From positions 145,866,165 to 145,930,164 of the forward strand of contig NC_051063.1 in NCBI RefSeq assembly GCF_004664715.2: DNA of 64,000 nucleotides. Reading direction: 5' to 3'. Source of the stretch: Peromyscus leucopus (lineage: Eukaryota; Chordata; Mammalia; Rodentia; Cricetidae). Below, piece after piece: positions 35,690 to 47,078 of this stretch (within the stretch, counting starts at the first letter, position 1; the number at the start of each line of letters is the position of its first letter). A program made the translations under genes and the position numbers. The notes beneath the pieces were generated by a model, which ran no database searches, had not been told where the DNA came from, and saw nothing but the letters and a program-made list of their open reading frames with translations.

Positions 35690-36680
35690 AGAGAATAGAT
35701 ACACCATTCAATAGTGCTGCTTAGCTGTGATGCCTGTGAACCACAACAATAATCAGGATGACAAGCTAGTCCTAAAGGTCCAGTAGTAGCACTTATAATC
35801 TTGGTGATATCCAGTAGCTGTCTAATTGGACTTAAGGCCTGCTCAACAGGATGGAAATCATGCCTGATATTTTCCACTTAGCCAACCAGACATGGCTAGT
35901 GAGGTTCTAGATCTCAGAGGAGAATCTGCTGTTGACACTCTTATGAACCAGTGTAATTCCTAACTGTCATCTGTACCCACAGATAAGTGTAGCTCTTACT
36001 ACTCCTCAAGTGTCTTCAAAGCTGATTGGAGACCACCACAGAAAGCCACAACCAGTCAAAATGCAGAGAACACTGATTGTGGAATACATAGCCCCAGTTA
36101 ATACATCTACAACACAGCCCTATACCTAAGGCTCAGGGAAGTGAGTTTACTATACAGTTCTTGAAACTTTAAAATATATTTGAGATTGTTTTTAAACATA
36201 GAGCTAAAGTTACATTGAAAGATGAAACAAATTATTTCAGAGGGCTGGAGAAGTGGCTCAGTGGTTAGGAGGATAGAAGGAGAAGAGCATAGAAGGGAGT
36301 GGAAAGATTATTACGAGCCAGAGAACCAGGAAGTTGGCTGTCAGAAAGCTCCACCCATGACATCTTAATAATATGGTTGCTTAAACAAGACTTGAACAGT
36401 TGATACGACAGCGTAAAAGGGGGGAAATTTATGGGGCCCTACCCCACAGGAAATTAAAAACTGCCCAGAGAGTGAGAATTAATCTTCCTGAGAGATGAGC
36501 CCATTACGTGGTTATCTAATCCCAAGTAGTCAGCCCTGAAAAATACTCATACAAGCAATACTAAATGGACTTATCAGGTTATATCAGTTATTTGCACATA
36601 TGTATGTAGCAATCATAATTAATGAATAAGAGGCCATGAATTTGAAAGGAATTTGGGGGGCACGAGAATGGTTGTATTTA
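35690..36680 (+). mobile_element. Rodent L1 3'-UTR fragment, sense (left arm of an inverted pair)
   Basis: 'tgatgcctgtgaaccacaac', 'acccacagataagtgtagct', 'atgcagagaacactgattgt', 'gagccagagaaccaggaagt' and 'agaggccatgaatttgaaag' are consecutive L1 3'-UTR words in sense. About 140 bases of non-L1 sequence, including a B2 head (gggctggagaagtggctcag, 36242), interrupt it near 36135-36275. It ends within about 10-30 bases of the antisense L1 that follows. Confidence 0.8.
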
Positions 36681-36794
36681 TAGTTTTTGAGGTTATAATG
36701 TAATTACATCATTTCTTCATTCCTTTCCTCCCTCCCACATACCATTCCTTTTGCTCTAATTCAAATTCATGGTCTCTTTTTCTTTCTTTAATGG

Positions 36795-36795
<1 letters not shown>

Positions 36796-36853
<58 letters not shown>

Positions 36854-36856
36854 TGT
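36796..36856. repeat. (TG)n microsatellite inside the L1 3' UTR
   Basis: About 28 TG units near the centre of the L1 inverted pair. Confidence 0.97.
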
Positions 36857-38662
36857 GCACGCATGTTTGAATTCCTAAATATTTAAATACAATCTGTTCA
36901 GTCTCTATAATGTTACTTGTATCTATGTTTTCAGGGCTGACCATTTGGTATTGAATAACCAAATGGTGTACTCTTTCTTTTCTTGGGAAGACTATTTCTC
37001 ACATGCAGCATTCCTTAATCGCTATCATTCTTTGCTTAGGGTTGAGGCTTCATGAACTTTCTTCTTCCATGTTATCATGTCTATTGTTGTCCTTGTTCAG
37101 CTTAGGTTTAGGTAGCCATGCTGGTGAAACTTCATGGATGTAGCTTCTTGGCCTTTTTAGGAGACACAATCTTATAGCAAACTTCCTGTTCTTCTGGCTC
37201 TTACAATCTTTCTGTCCCCTCTTTCACTCAGCAGGACTTTTGCTGCAAAGCTTCCTTGATGAGTGCTGAGGTACACTTATCTGTGGGTATAAAGATAAAT
37301 ATTTAGAATGTAGCTAGAGATCATGGTGGTTTAGTAAAGTGACTATAGGTTCTCCTTCAAGATGTGTGACTTCATTAGCCTTGGATAGTTAGCTAGGTTT
37401 CTAGAACCAGACTTGGTTTTCCTCTTGTTGAGAGAGTCTTAAGTCCAATTAGAGAGCTGTTGGTTACCACCAAGGTATGTGTGCCACTACTTTACTCTTA
37501 GGGTTATCATGCCATGTTGGTTGTTGTGGTTCATAGGCATCATAGCTAGGTAAGACTATTGGTTTCTTCCCTTCTTTGGAACCTTGAATGGTGCTTTCAG
37601 GTCACATCCAGCATGGATCCTCTGGATTGTATGTACAAAGTGCATGGTATCTTCAGCATCAGTAACTAACCTTCCACCTCTTAGGGAAGCCCAAGGGCAA
37701 CAGCAATAACCTATAACCTTTTGGGAGTCTCTTGGACAAATGTGACTAATGAGTCAAAAGAGGGCTTTTCATGCTGGTGTTGGGGTTTTTGTTAGATAGT
37801 CTGTGGGAAGCATTGTCAGTCCAGGTGGGGAAATTTCATTTAGACTATGTGTGAATATTATCTGACTTACATGTATTGTAAGTGTTTTTAGGTAGATAGT
37901 AACATTATTCCTTATGACTTTTTCAGATATCTTTACTGTTATTTTGCTTTCTTCCTTCTTTCTCTGTTTATCTTTCCCTTTTCTCACCCCCATACCTAAA
38001 TAGAACCTATGTTTCCTCCATTTCCCACTTCAGATCACTTGTACCTGCTATTCCCCTTATTCTAGCCCTCCTCTCCTCCAGTAGTCCATTTTTACTTTTC
38101 TGATTTATGCGATTACTCCATACTATGTACTTACATTTGAAAATTTGAAAATTTGGAGTTACATGCCTCAGATAAGAGAGAATATGATATTTGTCTTAAT
38201 GTGTCTGCATTACTTCCCTCAATATGTCTTTTTTTTGTTCTATCCATTTATCTGAAAAGTTCATCATTTCATTTTTCTTTACCACTAAGTAGTATTCAGT
38301 AGTGTATATATGTACCACATTTTTATTATGCATTTGTCAGTTGTTTACATTTCCTAGCTGTTGTGACTAGAACAACAGTGAACGTGGCTGAGCAAGTATC
38401 TATGGAGGAGGAATTGAAGTCCTTTGGGGATATGCCAAGGAATTGTATGGCTGGGTTATTTGATAGGTTAATTTTTTTGCTTTCTGAGAGTTTGCCACAC
38501 TGATTTTCAAAGTGGCGTCAATAGTGTACAATCCCACCAACAGTGAATGAGGGTTCCTTAACCCCACACCTCCTCCAGTATTTGTTGTGGTTGTTTTGTT
38601 GATCTTTGCTATTTTAACTGGGGTATGATGAAATGTCAAAGTGGGTTTTGATTGATGTTTAC

Positions 38663-39018
38663 TGTAGCAAGCAGTTTTGGACCTCCAGCCCCCAAATCAT
38701 GACACAGAGACTTCTTATTAATTTTGAAAGCTCGGCCTATAGCCTAGGCTTGTTTCTAACTGGCTCTTATAACTAAAATTAACCCATTTCTATTCATCTA
38801 CGTGCTGCCGTATGACTCATGGCTTTTACCACTCCTTTTGCATGTCTTGTTCCCTCTACGTTCAGCTGGTGACCCTACCTTTTTTCTTCCCTGAGCCCCT
38901 CTATACTCAAAAGTCCCGCCTAACCTCTTCCTGTTTAGCTATTGGCCATTCAGCTCTTTATTAAAGCAATCATAGTGACACATCTTCACACAGTGTAAAA
39001 AAGGAATATTCCACAGCA
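38663..39018. mobile_element. LTR-like dispersed element, copy 1 (356 bp)
   Basis: It starts tgtagcaagcagttttgg and ends ttccacagca (TG...CA). It interrupts antisense L1 sequence that resumes at 'acctaattgctagggcaatg'. The bases ttac occur directly before it (38659-38662) and one base after it (39020-39023), the likely remnant of a short target duplication. Shared wording with 55184-55569 (ttaaattaacccatttc-like, 'ttggccattcag') makes the two one family. It is probably a solo LTR; I cannot name it. Confidence 0.75.
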
Positions 39019-39568
39019 GTTACCTAATTGCTAGGGCAATGAACTCTGTTTACCAAGGCCCATTTTTTGAATGTTTTTTTTTCTTTGACTCTGTTTTTTT
39101 GAGTTCTTTATATATTCTGGATGTTAATCCTCTGTCAGATGTATAACTAGCCAAGATTCTATCCCATTCTGAGGCCTTTCTTCTCACTTAGTTTTTTTTT
39201 AACTATCCAGAAGTTTTTTTGGTTTTATGATGTCCCATATGTCAGTTGTTGGGATTAATTCTTGGAAGTTCTATTCAGAAAGTCCTTTGACACACCTATA
39301 TACTGTAGGGTACTGCCAGTGTTTTCTTCTAGCAGCTTCAGTGTTTGAGGTTTCATATTTAGGTGTGATCCCTTTGGATTAGATTTTGTGCAAGATGATA
39401 AATATGGGTCAAATTTCATTCTTCTACATGTATATATGCAGTTTTCCCAGCACCATTTGTTAAAGATACTTTCTTTTATTTTCCAGTATGTTATTTTTGG
39501 CTCTTTGTCGAATATTAAGTGGCCAAAGTTACATATGTGTCAGTTTTCTATTTTGCTTCATTGGCCTA

Positions 39569-39592
39569 CGCGCGTGCGCGCGCGCACGCGCG
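39569..39592. repeat. Perfect 24-bp CG-rich palindrome
   Basis: The run cgcgcgtgcgcg followed by cgcgcacgcgcg is its own reverse complement and is entirely alternating pyrimidine-purine. It lies inside the antisense L1. Confidence 0.97.
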
Positions 39593-41548
39593 CCAGATCC
39601 TATTGTTCTTATTACTGTTGCTCTGTAATATAATCTTCAGGAATGATAATCCCTCCAGCATTGTTATTTTTTTGCCCAGGATTGTTCTGTCTATCTGGGG
39701 CCTTTTGTGGTTCTATATGAATCTTAGGATAGTTTTTCTATTTATGTGAAGAATGAGATGGGGGGTTTGATTGTGAACATTGAATTTGTAAATAGCTTTT
39801 GGTAGAATGGACATTTTCACAATATTAACTCCACCAATCCATGAACAAGGGATGTCTTTCCATTTTCTAATGTCTTTCTTTCCTCAGAGGTTTAAATTTT
39901 TCATTGTAAAAATCCTTCACCTCTTTGGTTAGGTTTATTCTTAGATGTTTTGTTTTCATTGAGGGTTCATGGAAGTATGCCTATGATCTCTTTTTCTATA
40001 TGTTTGTTGGTGTTGTATAGAAAAGCCATTGATCTGTGAAGTTGATTGTTTATCCTGCCACATTGCAGAATTTGTTTGTTTTTAGAAGTTCTCTGGTAGA
40101 ATTTTGGTGAACTCTAATGTATAATATCATATCTGCAAATGAAGATAGTTTGACTTTCTTATATAGCCCTGTCTTTCTTGTTCCTGATTTCAGTGGTATT
40201 GCTTCAAGTCTTTCTTCCATATATAATGATGTGGGCCTTGGGTTTCTCACATATAGCATTTATTATGTTGAGATATGTTCCCTCTAGTCCTGTTCTCTTT
40301 CAGACTTTTATCATGAAGGCTTGTTGGATTTGTCAAAAGATTTTTCTGAATCTATAGATAAGTCATGTGATTTTTGTCTTTAAGTCCGTTTATGTGGTAT
40401 ATTACATTTATTGACCTGTCTGTTTTGAACCATCCCTGTAACTTTGTTATAAAGTCAGCTAAGTCATGATGGATAATCTTTTACTGTATGTCTGTATCAT
40501 TGAACTTTTTTGAATTTATGTTCATCAGGGATATTGGTCTGTAGGGTTTTGTTGTTGTAGTTTTACCTGATTTTTGTATTAAAATAATACTGGCTTCATA
40601 GAAGGAATCAGGCAGTACTACTGTTTTTACTTTTTGACTAGTTTAAGATGGATTGACTGTAGATCCTTTTAAAGTCTGGTAGACTTTTGTTGTGAATCCG
40701 TCTGGTTCTGCACTTTTTAGGTGTAAGGCTTTTTTTATTACTTCAGTCTTCTCACTTGCTATAGGTCTGTTAAGGTTGTTGTTGATGATGTTTTCTTTAA
40801 TTTTGGTGGTTTGGCTGACTTTAGAAATTCACCTTTTTTTTTTTTTTTTTTAGTTTTTTCAACTTAATGCAATACAGGTTTTTATATTATCCCCTTACAA
40901 TATTCTGAATTTCTTTGGTGTCTATTGTAATGCTTCCCTGTTTATTTCTGATTTTGTTAATTTGGGTCATCTTTCTTTTGGTTAGTTGGGCCAAGAGTCT
41001 GTTGATCTTGTTTATCTCCTTAAAGAATCAGCTCTTAGATTCATTGATTTGTGAGTGTCTGTGTGTATTTTTGTTGTTTCATTTGTTTCTATTTTATTAA
41101 TTTCTGCTGTGATTTTTAGTAGTTCTTGCAGTTGACTTCATTTGGATTTGGTTCTTATTTTTCCAGATTTTTGAGATATGCATCCTTACATCATTTATTT
41201 GTGCTGTTTCCAGCATTTTAGTCTAGGCGTTTAGAACTATACAGTACCTCATAGGACTGCTTTCACTGTGTCTTAGAGGTTTTGTTGTATTGTGTTTTCA
41301 TTTAGTCCCAGGAATTGTTTTTTTTTTTCTAATTTGACCCATTCTGTAATGAGTTGTTCAATCTCCATGAGTTTATGTTTTCACTAGAGATTTATTTGCT
41401 GTGAATTTTCAGTTTTATTGTATTATGATCATATAGGTTACAAAGAGTTATTGCATCTTTCTGAATTTGCAGAGATAGGTTTTGTGGCCCAGGATGAGAT
41501 CTGTTGTAGAGAAACTTCCTTGTGCTGCTGTGTAGAATATATATTCTT

Positions 41549-41597
41549 CAGAGAAATCCTGTCTCAAAAAAACAAACATACAAACAAACAAACAAAC
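41549..41597 (+). mobile_element. Severely 5'-truncated B1 insertion (49 bp)
   Basis: Only the last B1 bases (cagagaaatcctgtctc) and an AAAC-rich tail remain. A perfect 11-base target duplication, tatatattctt, lies at 41538-41548 and 41598-41608. Confidence 0.88.
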
Positions 41598-42030
41598 TAT
41601 ATATTCTTTGGTGTTTGAGGGAAATATTCTATAGATGACTTTTGACTATCAGATGTGTAGGCTGTCAGTTAGTTCTGATGTCTCACTGCTTTCTTTTCCA
41701 GAAGACCTATCTACTGGAGAAAGTGGGGTATTTAATTTTTGTACTCTTTATTAATGGGTTGATGTTAATTTGTGCATTTAATTCCAGTAGTACATTTTAA
41801 ATGGAATTGGACGCTCCTGAGTTTGGTGTATGTATATTTAGGACAGTAATGTTTTCTTGGTTAACTGTTCCCTTGATTAGAATGAGTGCTATTGTTGATC
41901 ACTTCTGATTCATTTTAGTTTGAAGTTTATTTTATCAGATATTAGGATAGTGATACCTGCTTGTTTCTTGGTTCCATTTCATTGGAGTACTTTTGTGCTT
42001 TGCTGAAGGAGATACAGTGATTTCATAGTA

Positions 42031-43534
42031 TTTATTTCTAGTTTTTGTGTGTGAGGTTTATAACTTTTTACACATACAGGTTTTCTTCCAATTATTGAAG
42101 ATAAATTATGAAATGTTTTCCATTTTATGTTTTCTGATTTCTATGGTATAGGTAAAGAAATATTATTAATACTCATTTTGGTTTGGGATCATAAATATTA
42201 ATAACATTATACAATAAATAGATACAGTTTTTAATAGTAATACTTATATTTGGATTACATCACACCAAATATCTGAGAATTTTATTTTAGCCTCCATGAT
42301 GCATATAATGCATTTACTTTCAACTTTCTTGTTAAAAAAGTTATTTTTCACTTAGAAATTGCCAAGATCTCTAGCTAGTTTAATGGTATTCTATGTTTGG
42401 AGCTAGTAGGATCTGGGTTTTCTCATTCACGGTGTGGTATGCTGTCTCAGTCAGCTAATGCATTGAAATTGTAACATGTTGTGAAGAAGCAGAGCCCGGA
42501 AACTGCACAAGGTGCTGAAGTAGAAGCGACAGTTTGATAACATTTAAAGTTGATTCTTAAAGACGCTTTTGCTCTCAGGATTTTTTTCTGTCATAATTGT
42601 AAAGGCAGCTATAGTTTTTGTTTGTAGTAATGTTTTCTCATCACAATAATTATATTAAATGAAAACACGGACAAAACTTCCCAGAAGTTACTAATTTCAG
42701 TTTCCTCGCTTATGTCATTTAGTATTTTATCTTTTATCCACAGAATTTTAGAAGCAAAACCAGAATTTTATTTTCTACAAACAAAAATATGTTCAGCCCT
42801 TTTAGTGGCTGTGATAGTTGATATATGGACAGGCCATCGCTGTGTGCTCTGTCCCTGCTTCCCCACAGCTCCACTGGTTACATGTATAGTGGCAGAAGCT
42901 CACTATACATGTGTCTCTTGCCACTTCCCTGTACTAAGTCCCTAAAGGAGACTTGAAATGGATTTGTAAAGGTAAGTTGAGAGTCCCATTTCTTACTGCC
43001 ATGTTTGGGTGTTGAGTGTTGACCCAGTTGTTTACAAACTTCATGTCTGCAGCATAGTTTGAAGTTGTTACTATGTAACAGAAATAAATACTTTGTTCCA
43101 GGGGGTGGACTTCATTTTCTTTCCAGTTCATATTTTGTCTCATCAGTTTGCCCATATTCTAGAGACTCCAAATGTATAATTTTTAGCACTGTAGAATGAG
43201 TCTTAGATTGAGTTTCCCATTGATATTTCTACCTGTCCATGGCTGCCTCAAGTTTAATATGTTCAAAATGGGATCCTTAGGTTTTATTGAAGAAGTAGTG
43301 AATTATTAAAGATTTCCTCCTAATAAAAGGGTTCAGTTGTTGATTGTTTATATGTAATTGTTTTATTCCATAGTTTTAGTAGCTTTTGAAACATTTGGTA
43401 TTTGATTGATTCACTAGAGTCACAAAAGTAGAGACTTGATTAGCTCAATTTGATACTCAGCCAAATTTAGTAATAAGATTTTACTTTATTTTTAAAATCT
43501 GTACAGTTAAAATATTTTAAAAATTTTGAGTTAG
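42031..43534. other. Intron, nothing recognised
   Basis: No gene or repeat that I can support in this 1.5-kb stretch; it is AT-rich and non-coding. Confidence 0.4.
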
Positions 43535-43740
43535 ATTATTCTTTTTATTTTATGTATGAGTGTTTTGCCTGCCTGAATGTGTGTATGGCACATGCATGCT
43601 TGGTGCTTATGGAGATTTGAAGAAGGCACCAAGGGAATTGGAGTTAGGAATGTTTGTGAACCATTAGGTGCGTGGGAATCCAACCTTAGTCCTCTGCAAG
43701 AGCTACAAGTGCTCCTAACTACTGAGCCATCTCTCCAACC
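43535..43740 (-). repeat. B3/B2-class SINE, antisense
   Basis: 'gtatgagtgttttgcctgcc' near the tail and 'ctgagccatctctccaacc' at the tRNA end. Confidence 0.9.
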
Positions 43741-43944
43741 TTTAAATATTTATTTACTTAGCAAGCTTCCTTCACATAGTGGACATAATTATTCTTAAGA
43801 TATTTCACTATTATCATGAATGCTCGATTCTGAGATATATCTTAAATGAGGAGAGTATATCTGAGTTGGCAATGTTTTTTTAAAAATATAATTCCTGAGT
43901 TTCAAAGACCCAGATAGTTTTCAGTTATCAAAAAGTTTAAAGTA

Positions 43945-44114
43945 GCCGGGCGTGGTGGCGCACGCCTTTAATCCCAGCACTCGGGAGGCAGAGCCAGGCG
44001 GATCTCTGTGAGTTCGAGGCCAGCCTGGGCTACCAAGTGAGTTCCAGGAAAGGAGCAAAGCTACACAGAGAAACCCTGTCTCGAAAAACCAAAAAAACAA
44101 AAAAAAAAAACAGA
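43945..44114 (+). repeat. Very young B1 SINE, sense
   Basis: A nearly pristine B1: gccgggcgtggtggcgcac at the start with the CpGs retained, 'ccaggaaaggagcaaagct' in the 3' half, and a 3' tail of A-runs. A perfect 15-base target duplication, aaaaagtttaaagta, lies at 43930-43944 and 44115-44129. The 3' half is the best species clue in the window (cricetid). Confidence 0.98.
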
Positions 44115-44129
44115 AAAAAGTTTAAAGTA

Positions 44130-44699
44130 ATTTTTTCTGTGTTGCCTGAATACAATGATAAGACTTGAGATTTAATTAATTAGAGAGATTCTTCCTTCCA
44201 CCTAAGAAAGATACAGTATTTACTTTGTATGAAAAATGTTTTTTTAAAGGATGATTCTAAATGTTATCTTTTTAATAAAACCTTTAGCTGTACTTTATAG
44301 AGAAATAAGTTATTTGATCCCAAAGAGCTGGTGGTTGTTAATCTTTATTTAGAATTAATGAAATTTGATTCTTGCAGTTATTTTAAAGTCATGTATTTAC
44401 ATCTTTGTTTTAGTATTTGTATGTTTTGAAATTAAGTAGATCTGTGTTTCCATATATCCATATCAAGAATGTTTTCATCTTCCCACACCTAAATTCTATA
44501 CCTAATAAATGATAATTCCTTATTCACAAATTCTTCCTTCCCTCCAGTGCCTGGTAACAACCATCCAACCTTCTGCCTCTGTATGTGACTAGTCCTCCTG
44601 TGACTGACTTAGTTTCTTTAGCACCCATCTTCATTGTTGCTCCATATTATAATGCAGTATATAAAAGGATCCCTTTCCCCCCAAAGTTTTAAAGGACAA
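44130..44699. other. AT-rich intron, nothing recognised
   Basis: No feature that I can support. Confidence 0.4.
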
Positions 44700-44800
44700 A
44701 TAACTGTGTGTGTGTGCATTTCTGTGCATGTGTACCATATTTTATTTATTCATTCAAATACTTATGGACATTGGGTTGTTTTGCCATTGTTTTAAAAATT

Positions 44801-45018
44801 ACTTGTTCATTTATTTGAGGGGGGGGAAGAGGGAGAGACAGACAGACAGACAGACAGACAGATAGACAGTGGGTTTGCACATGCCACACTGAGTGCATGG
44901 AAGTCTGAAGACAATGGCAGTCATTTCTCATCTTCTATCATGTGTGTACCAGGGATGAAACACAGGTCCTTGGGCTTGGTGGCAAGCCCCTTTATTCACT
45001 GAGCCATCTCGCTGGCCC
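44801..45018 (-). repeat. tRNA-type SINE with (ACAG)n, antisense
   Basis: It ends 'actgagccatctcgctggcc' and holds 'gtggcaagcccctttattc'. An ACAG run lies at 44836-44870. It is a rodent B4/RSINE-type copy. Confidence 0.75.
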
Positions 45019-45299
45019 TCTTTTTCTTTAGACTATTATAAATGCTACTCCCATGAACATTGGTATGCATATGTCAGTCTATACTTTAGATTCCTTAATT
45101 TACATATCTGGAAGTGAAATTGTTGGGTCAAATGGTAGTTTTTTTTTTTTTTAAGCATCTGTATACTTTAAGAAAACAAAACAAAGCAAAAAAACCCACA
45201 GCAGCTGCTGTGTTTTATATTTCCATAAATCAATGAGGGTCTCAGTTCTATAGGCATGTTAACATTTCCTTTTTATACTTGAAAAAAGTAATAGTGATT

Positions 45300-45435
45300 T
45301 TTGGCTTGGCAAGATGGTTGGGTGAGTAAAAGTACTTTCTACCAAGCCTAATGGCTTGAGTTTCATCCCTGGAGCCCACATGGTGGATCTTCACACTCAG
45401 TCGTGACACATGCGCTCCCCCTCCCCATAATAACA
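45300..45435 (+). repeat. tRNA-type SINE (B4/RSINE-like), sense
   Basis: 'ggcttggcaagatggttggg', 'accaagcctaatggcttgag' and 'ccctggagcccacatggtgg' are the head of the same family. Confidence 0.75.
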
Positions 45436-45544
45436 TGTAAATAGTCATCTGAATGTATGTAGAGGGGGTTTTCATTGCCTAGTAATTAGTCATGTTGAGC
45501 CTTTTTTCATATGTTTACTGACCATTTACCCATCTTTTGAGAAA

Positions 45545-46255
45545 TACTTGAGACAGGATTTTATTCTGTAATCAAAGCTGTCCTGGAACTCATTATGCAT
45601 CCAAAACTGTCCTTCAACTTGTATTGTTATTCTGTCTTAGCTTCCCAAGAGCTGCAGGGATTTCATGAGCTCCCACTCTTAGCTTTCCTTTGCCCATAGT
45701 TGACTCACTCCTTTACTATGTGAGTTCCAGGGATTGAATTCGGGTCACCAGGCTGGTTGCAAATGTCTTTATCTACCAAGACATCTTGCCTGTCATATCT
45801 TTTGCCCATTTTTAAATTGGATGTTTTTGCTTTTGGATTTTAGGAATTCTTTATATATTTTGGATACTATTCCCATGTCATATATATAGTGTTTTATTCT
45901 TTTCTCTGGGTTGCTCTCTTATTCTTCTGCTAGTAGTGTTCATTGAGATGTATTTATTTATTTTGTATATATGTGTGTATGGTGTGCATGCATGTTTGTG
46001 TGTCACATTTGTGTGGGTGCACCTGTGCAGTGCATATGGAGGCCTGAGGTTCCTTGACATCTAGTGTCTTCTTTGGTGACTCTCTATATTGAGGCAGGGA
46101 TCTGTTGCTGAATACAGAGCTTCCTCCTGTGCACTGACTCTAGGCTCCTGTCATGTCTCCCTAGCTTTGGGTAGATTTTGAGGATACAAACTCTGGTTCT
46201 TGTGGTTGGGTGGCAGGTGCTTTACTCATTAATATTAATCCTAGCCTCCATGCTT
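45545..46255 (-). repeat. Decayed B1-like and B4-like SINEs, antisense
   Basis: Bases 45545-45690 resemble an old antisense B1 (gagacaggattttattctgt, 'tgtcctggaactcattatgc'). Bases 45691-45795 and 45945-46255 resemble B4-type tails (gtgagttccagggattgaat; 'gtgtatggtgtgcatgcatg' and 'gtggcaggtgctttactcat'). Confidence 0.55.
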
Positions 46256-47032
46256 TTAATTTCAGTGAAGTCTTGTTTGTTGTTCTTTTAATTTGTTGTG
46301 GTTTTGGTGTTGTGACTAAGAAGTCACTGTCAGTCCAGTTTCTGGAAGCCTTTTCTGTTTTCAGTTTTAGCAGTTAGGTTTGGATTTCAATTTCAGATTG
46401 AAGTTTGAGTTGATGTTTGTATGTGGCATTAGGTAAGCATGCAGATGATTCTTCCTTGTGGGCATCTACTTTCTCAATTTGTTTGAAAGGATGTCCTTTG
46501 CTATTGAATGATCTTGGTATTTTTGTTAAGAGCCATCCATTTATTTTTATTTCTGGGCCTTCTATTCTATTCCATTAGTCTGCATGTCTTCCTCTGTGCT
46601 TATGCAACATTATTTCAATTTGTGACTTTAGTAAATTTTGAAATAATAAAAAGTGAGTCCTCCAGTTTCAGTGTTTTTCAAGATTACTTTTACTGATTGG
46701 ATTCCTTTGAGGTTCAGTATAGATGCAGAGTGACTTTTTCAAATGCTACAAAAATATGAGGATTTTGATATAATTGCATTGTATTTATAGATTGCTTTGC
46801 CTAGTATTGACATCTTAATATGTAAAGTTTTACAGTCCATGAATAATACTTTTGACTAGTGTTTTAAAATTTTTAGTATATTAGTTTTTTATTTCTTTGA
46901 TTAATATGCTTTATTTCACATTAAGTATGTAGAACTGTTTGGTATGTTGGTATTATATTCTGATACATTTCATGAAAAATGTTTTATAGCTCTCATTCTT
47001 TAAAGTATGGATCTTTTAGAAGTTTGATCCTT

Positions 47033-47034
<2 letters not shown>

Positions 47035-47075
<41 letters not shown>
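47035..47075. repeat. (CA)n microsatellite
   Basis: About 20 AC units. Confidence 0.98.

Positions 47076-47078
<3 letters not shown>

Larger units (their letters stand above)
36690..42030 (-). mobile_element. Rodent L1, antisense, 3' UTR and most of ORF2, about 5 kb
   Basis: From the left comes the 3' UTR (taatgtaattacatcatttc, 'caatcttatagcaaacttcc', to about 37650). The ORF2 C-terminal part follows (taccacatttttattatgca), then 'ctgtcagatgtataactagc', 'aaaatccttcacctctttgg', 'agggatattggtctgtaggg' and the more 5' part 'gacttttgactatcagatgt' to about 42010. ORF2 encodes the endonuclease-reverse transcriptase of L1; here stops and indels are frequent and no long frame survives. An LTR-like element (38663-39018) and a B1 stub (41549-41597) are inserted in it. 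No 5' UTR or ORF1 is evident, so it is 5' truncated. Confidence 0.85.
44700..47000 (-). repeat. Ancient L1M ORF2 relic, antisense, broken by several SINEs
   Basis: L1M words appear in antisense order: 'ggacattgggttgttttgcc' (44767), 'aattgttgggtcaaatggta' (45118), 'tttgcccatttttaaattgg' (45801), 'ctttatatattttggatact' (45850), 'gtcctttgctattgaatgat' (46493) and 'tctattctattccattagtc' (46561). SINE insertions at 44801-45018, 45300-45435, 45545-45795 and 45945-46255 separate the pieces. Confidence 0.65.
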
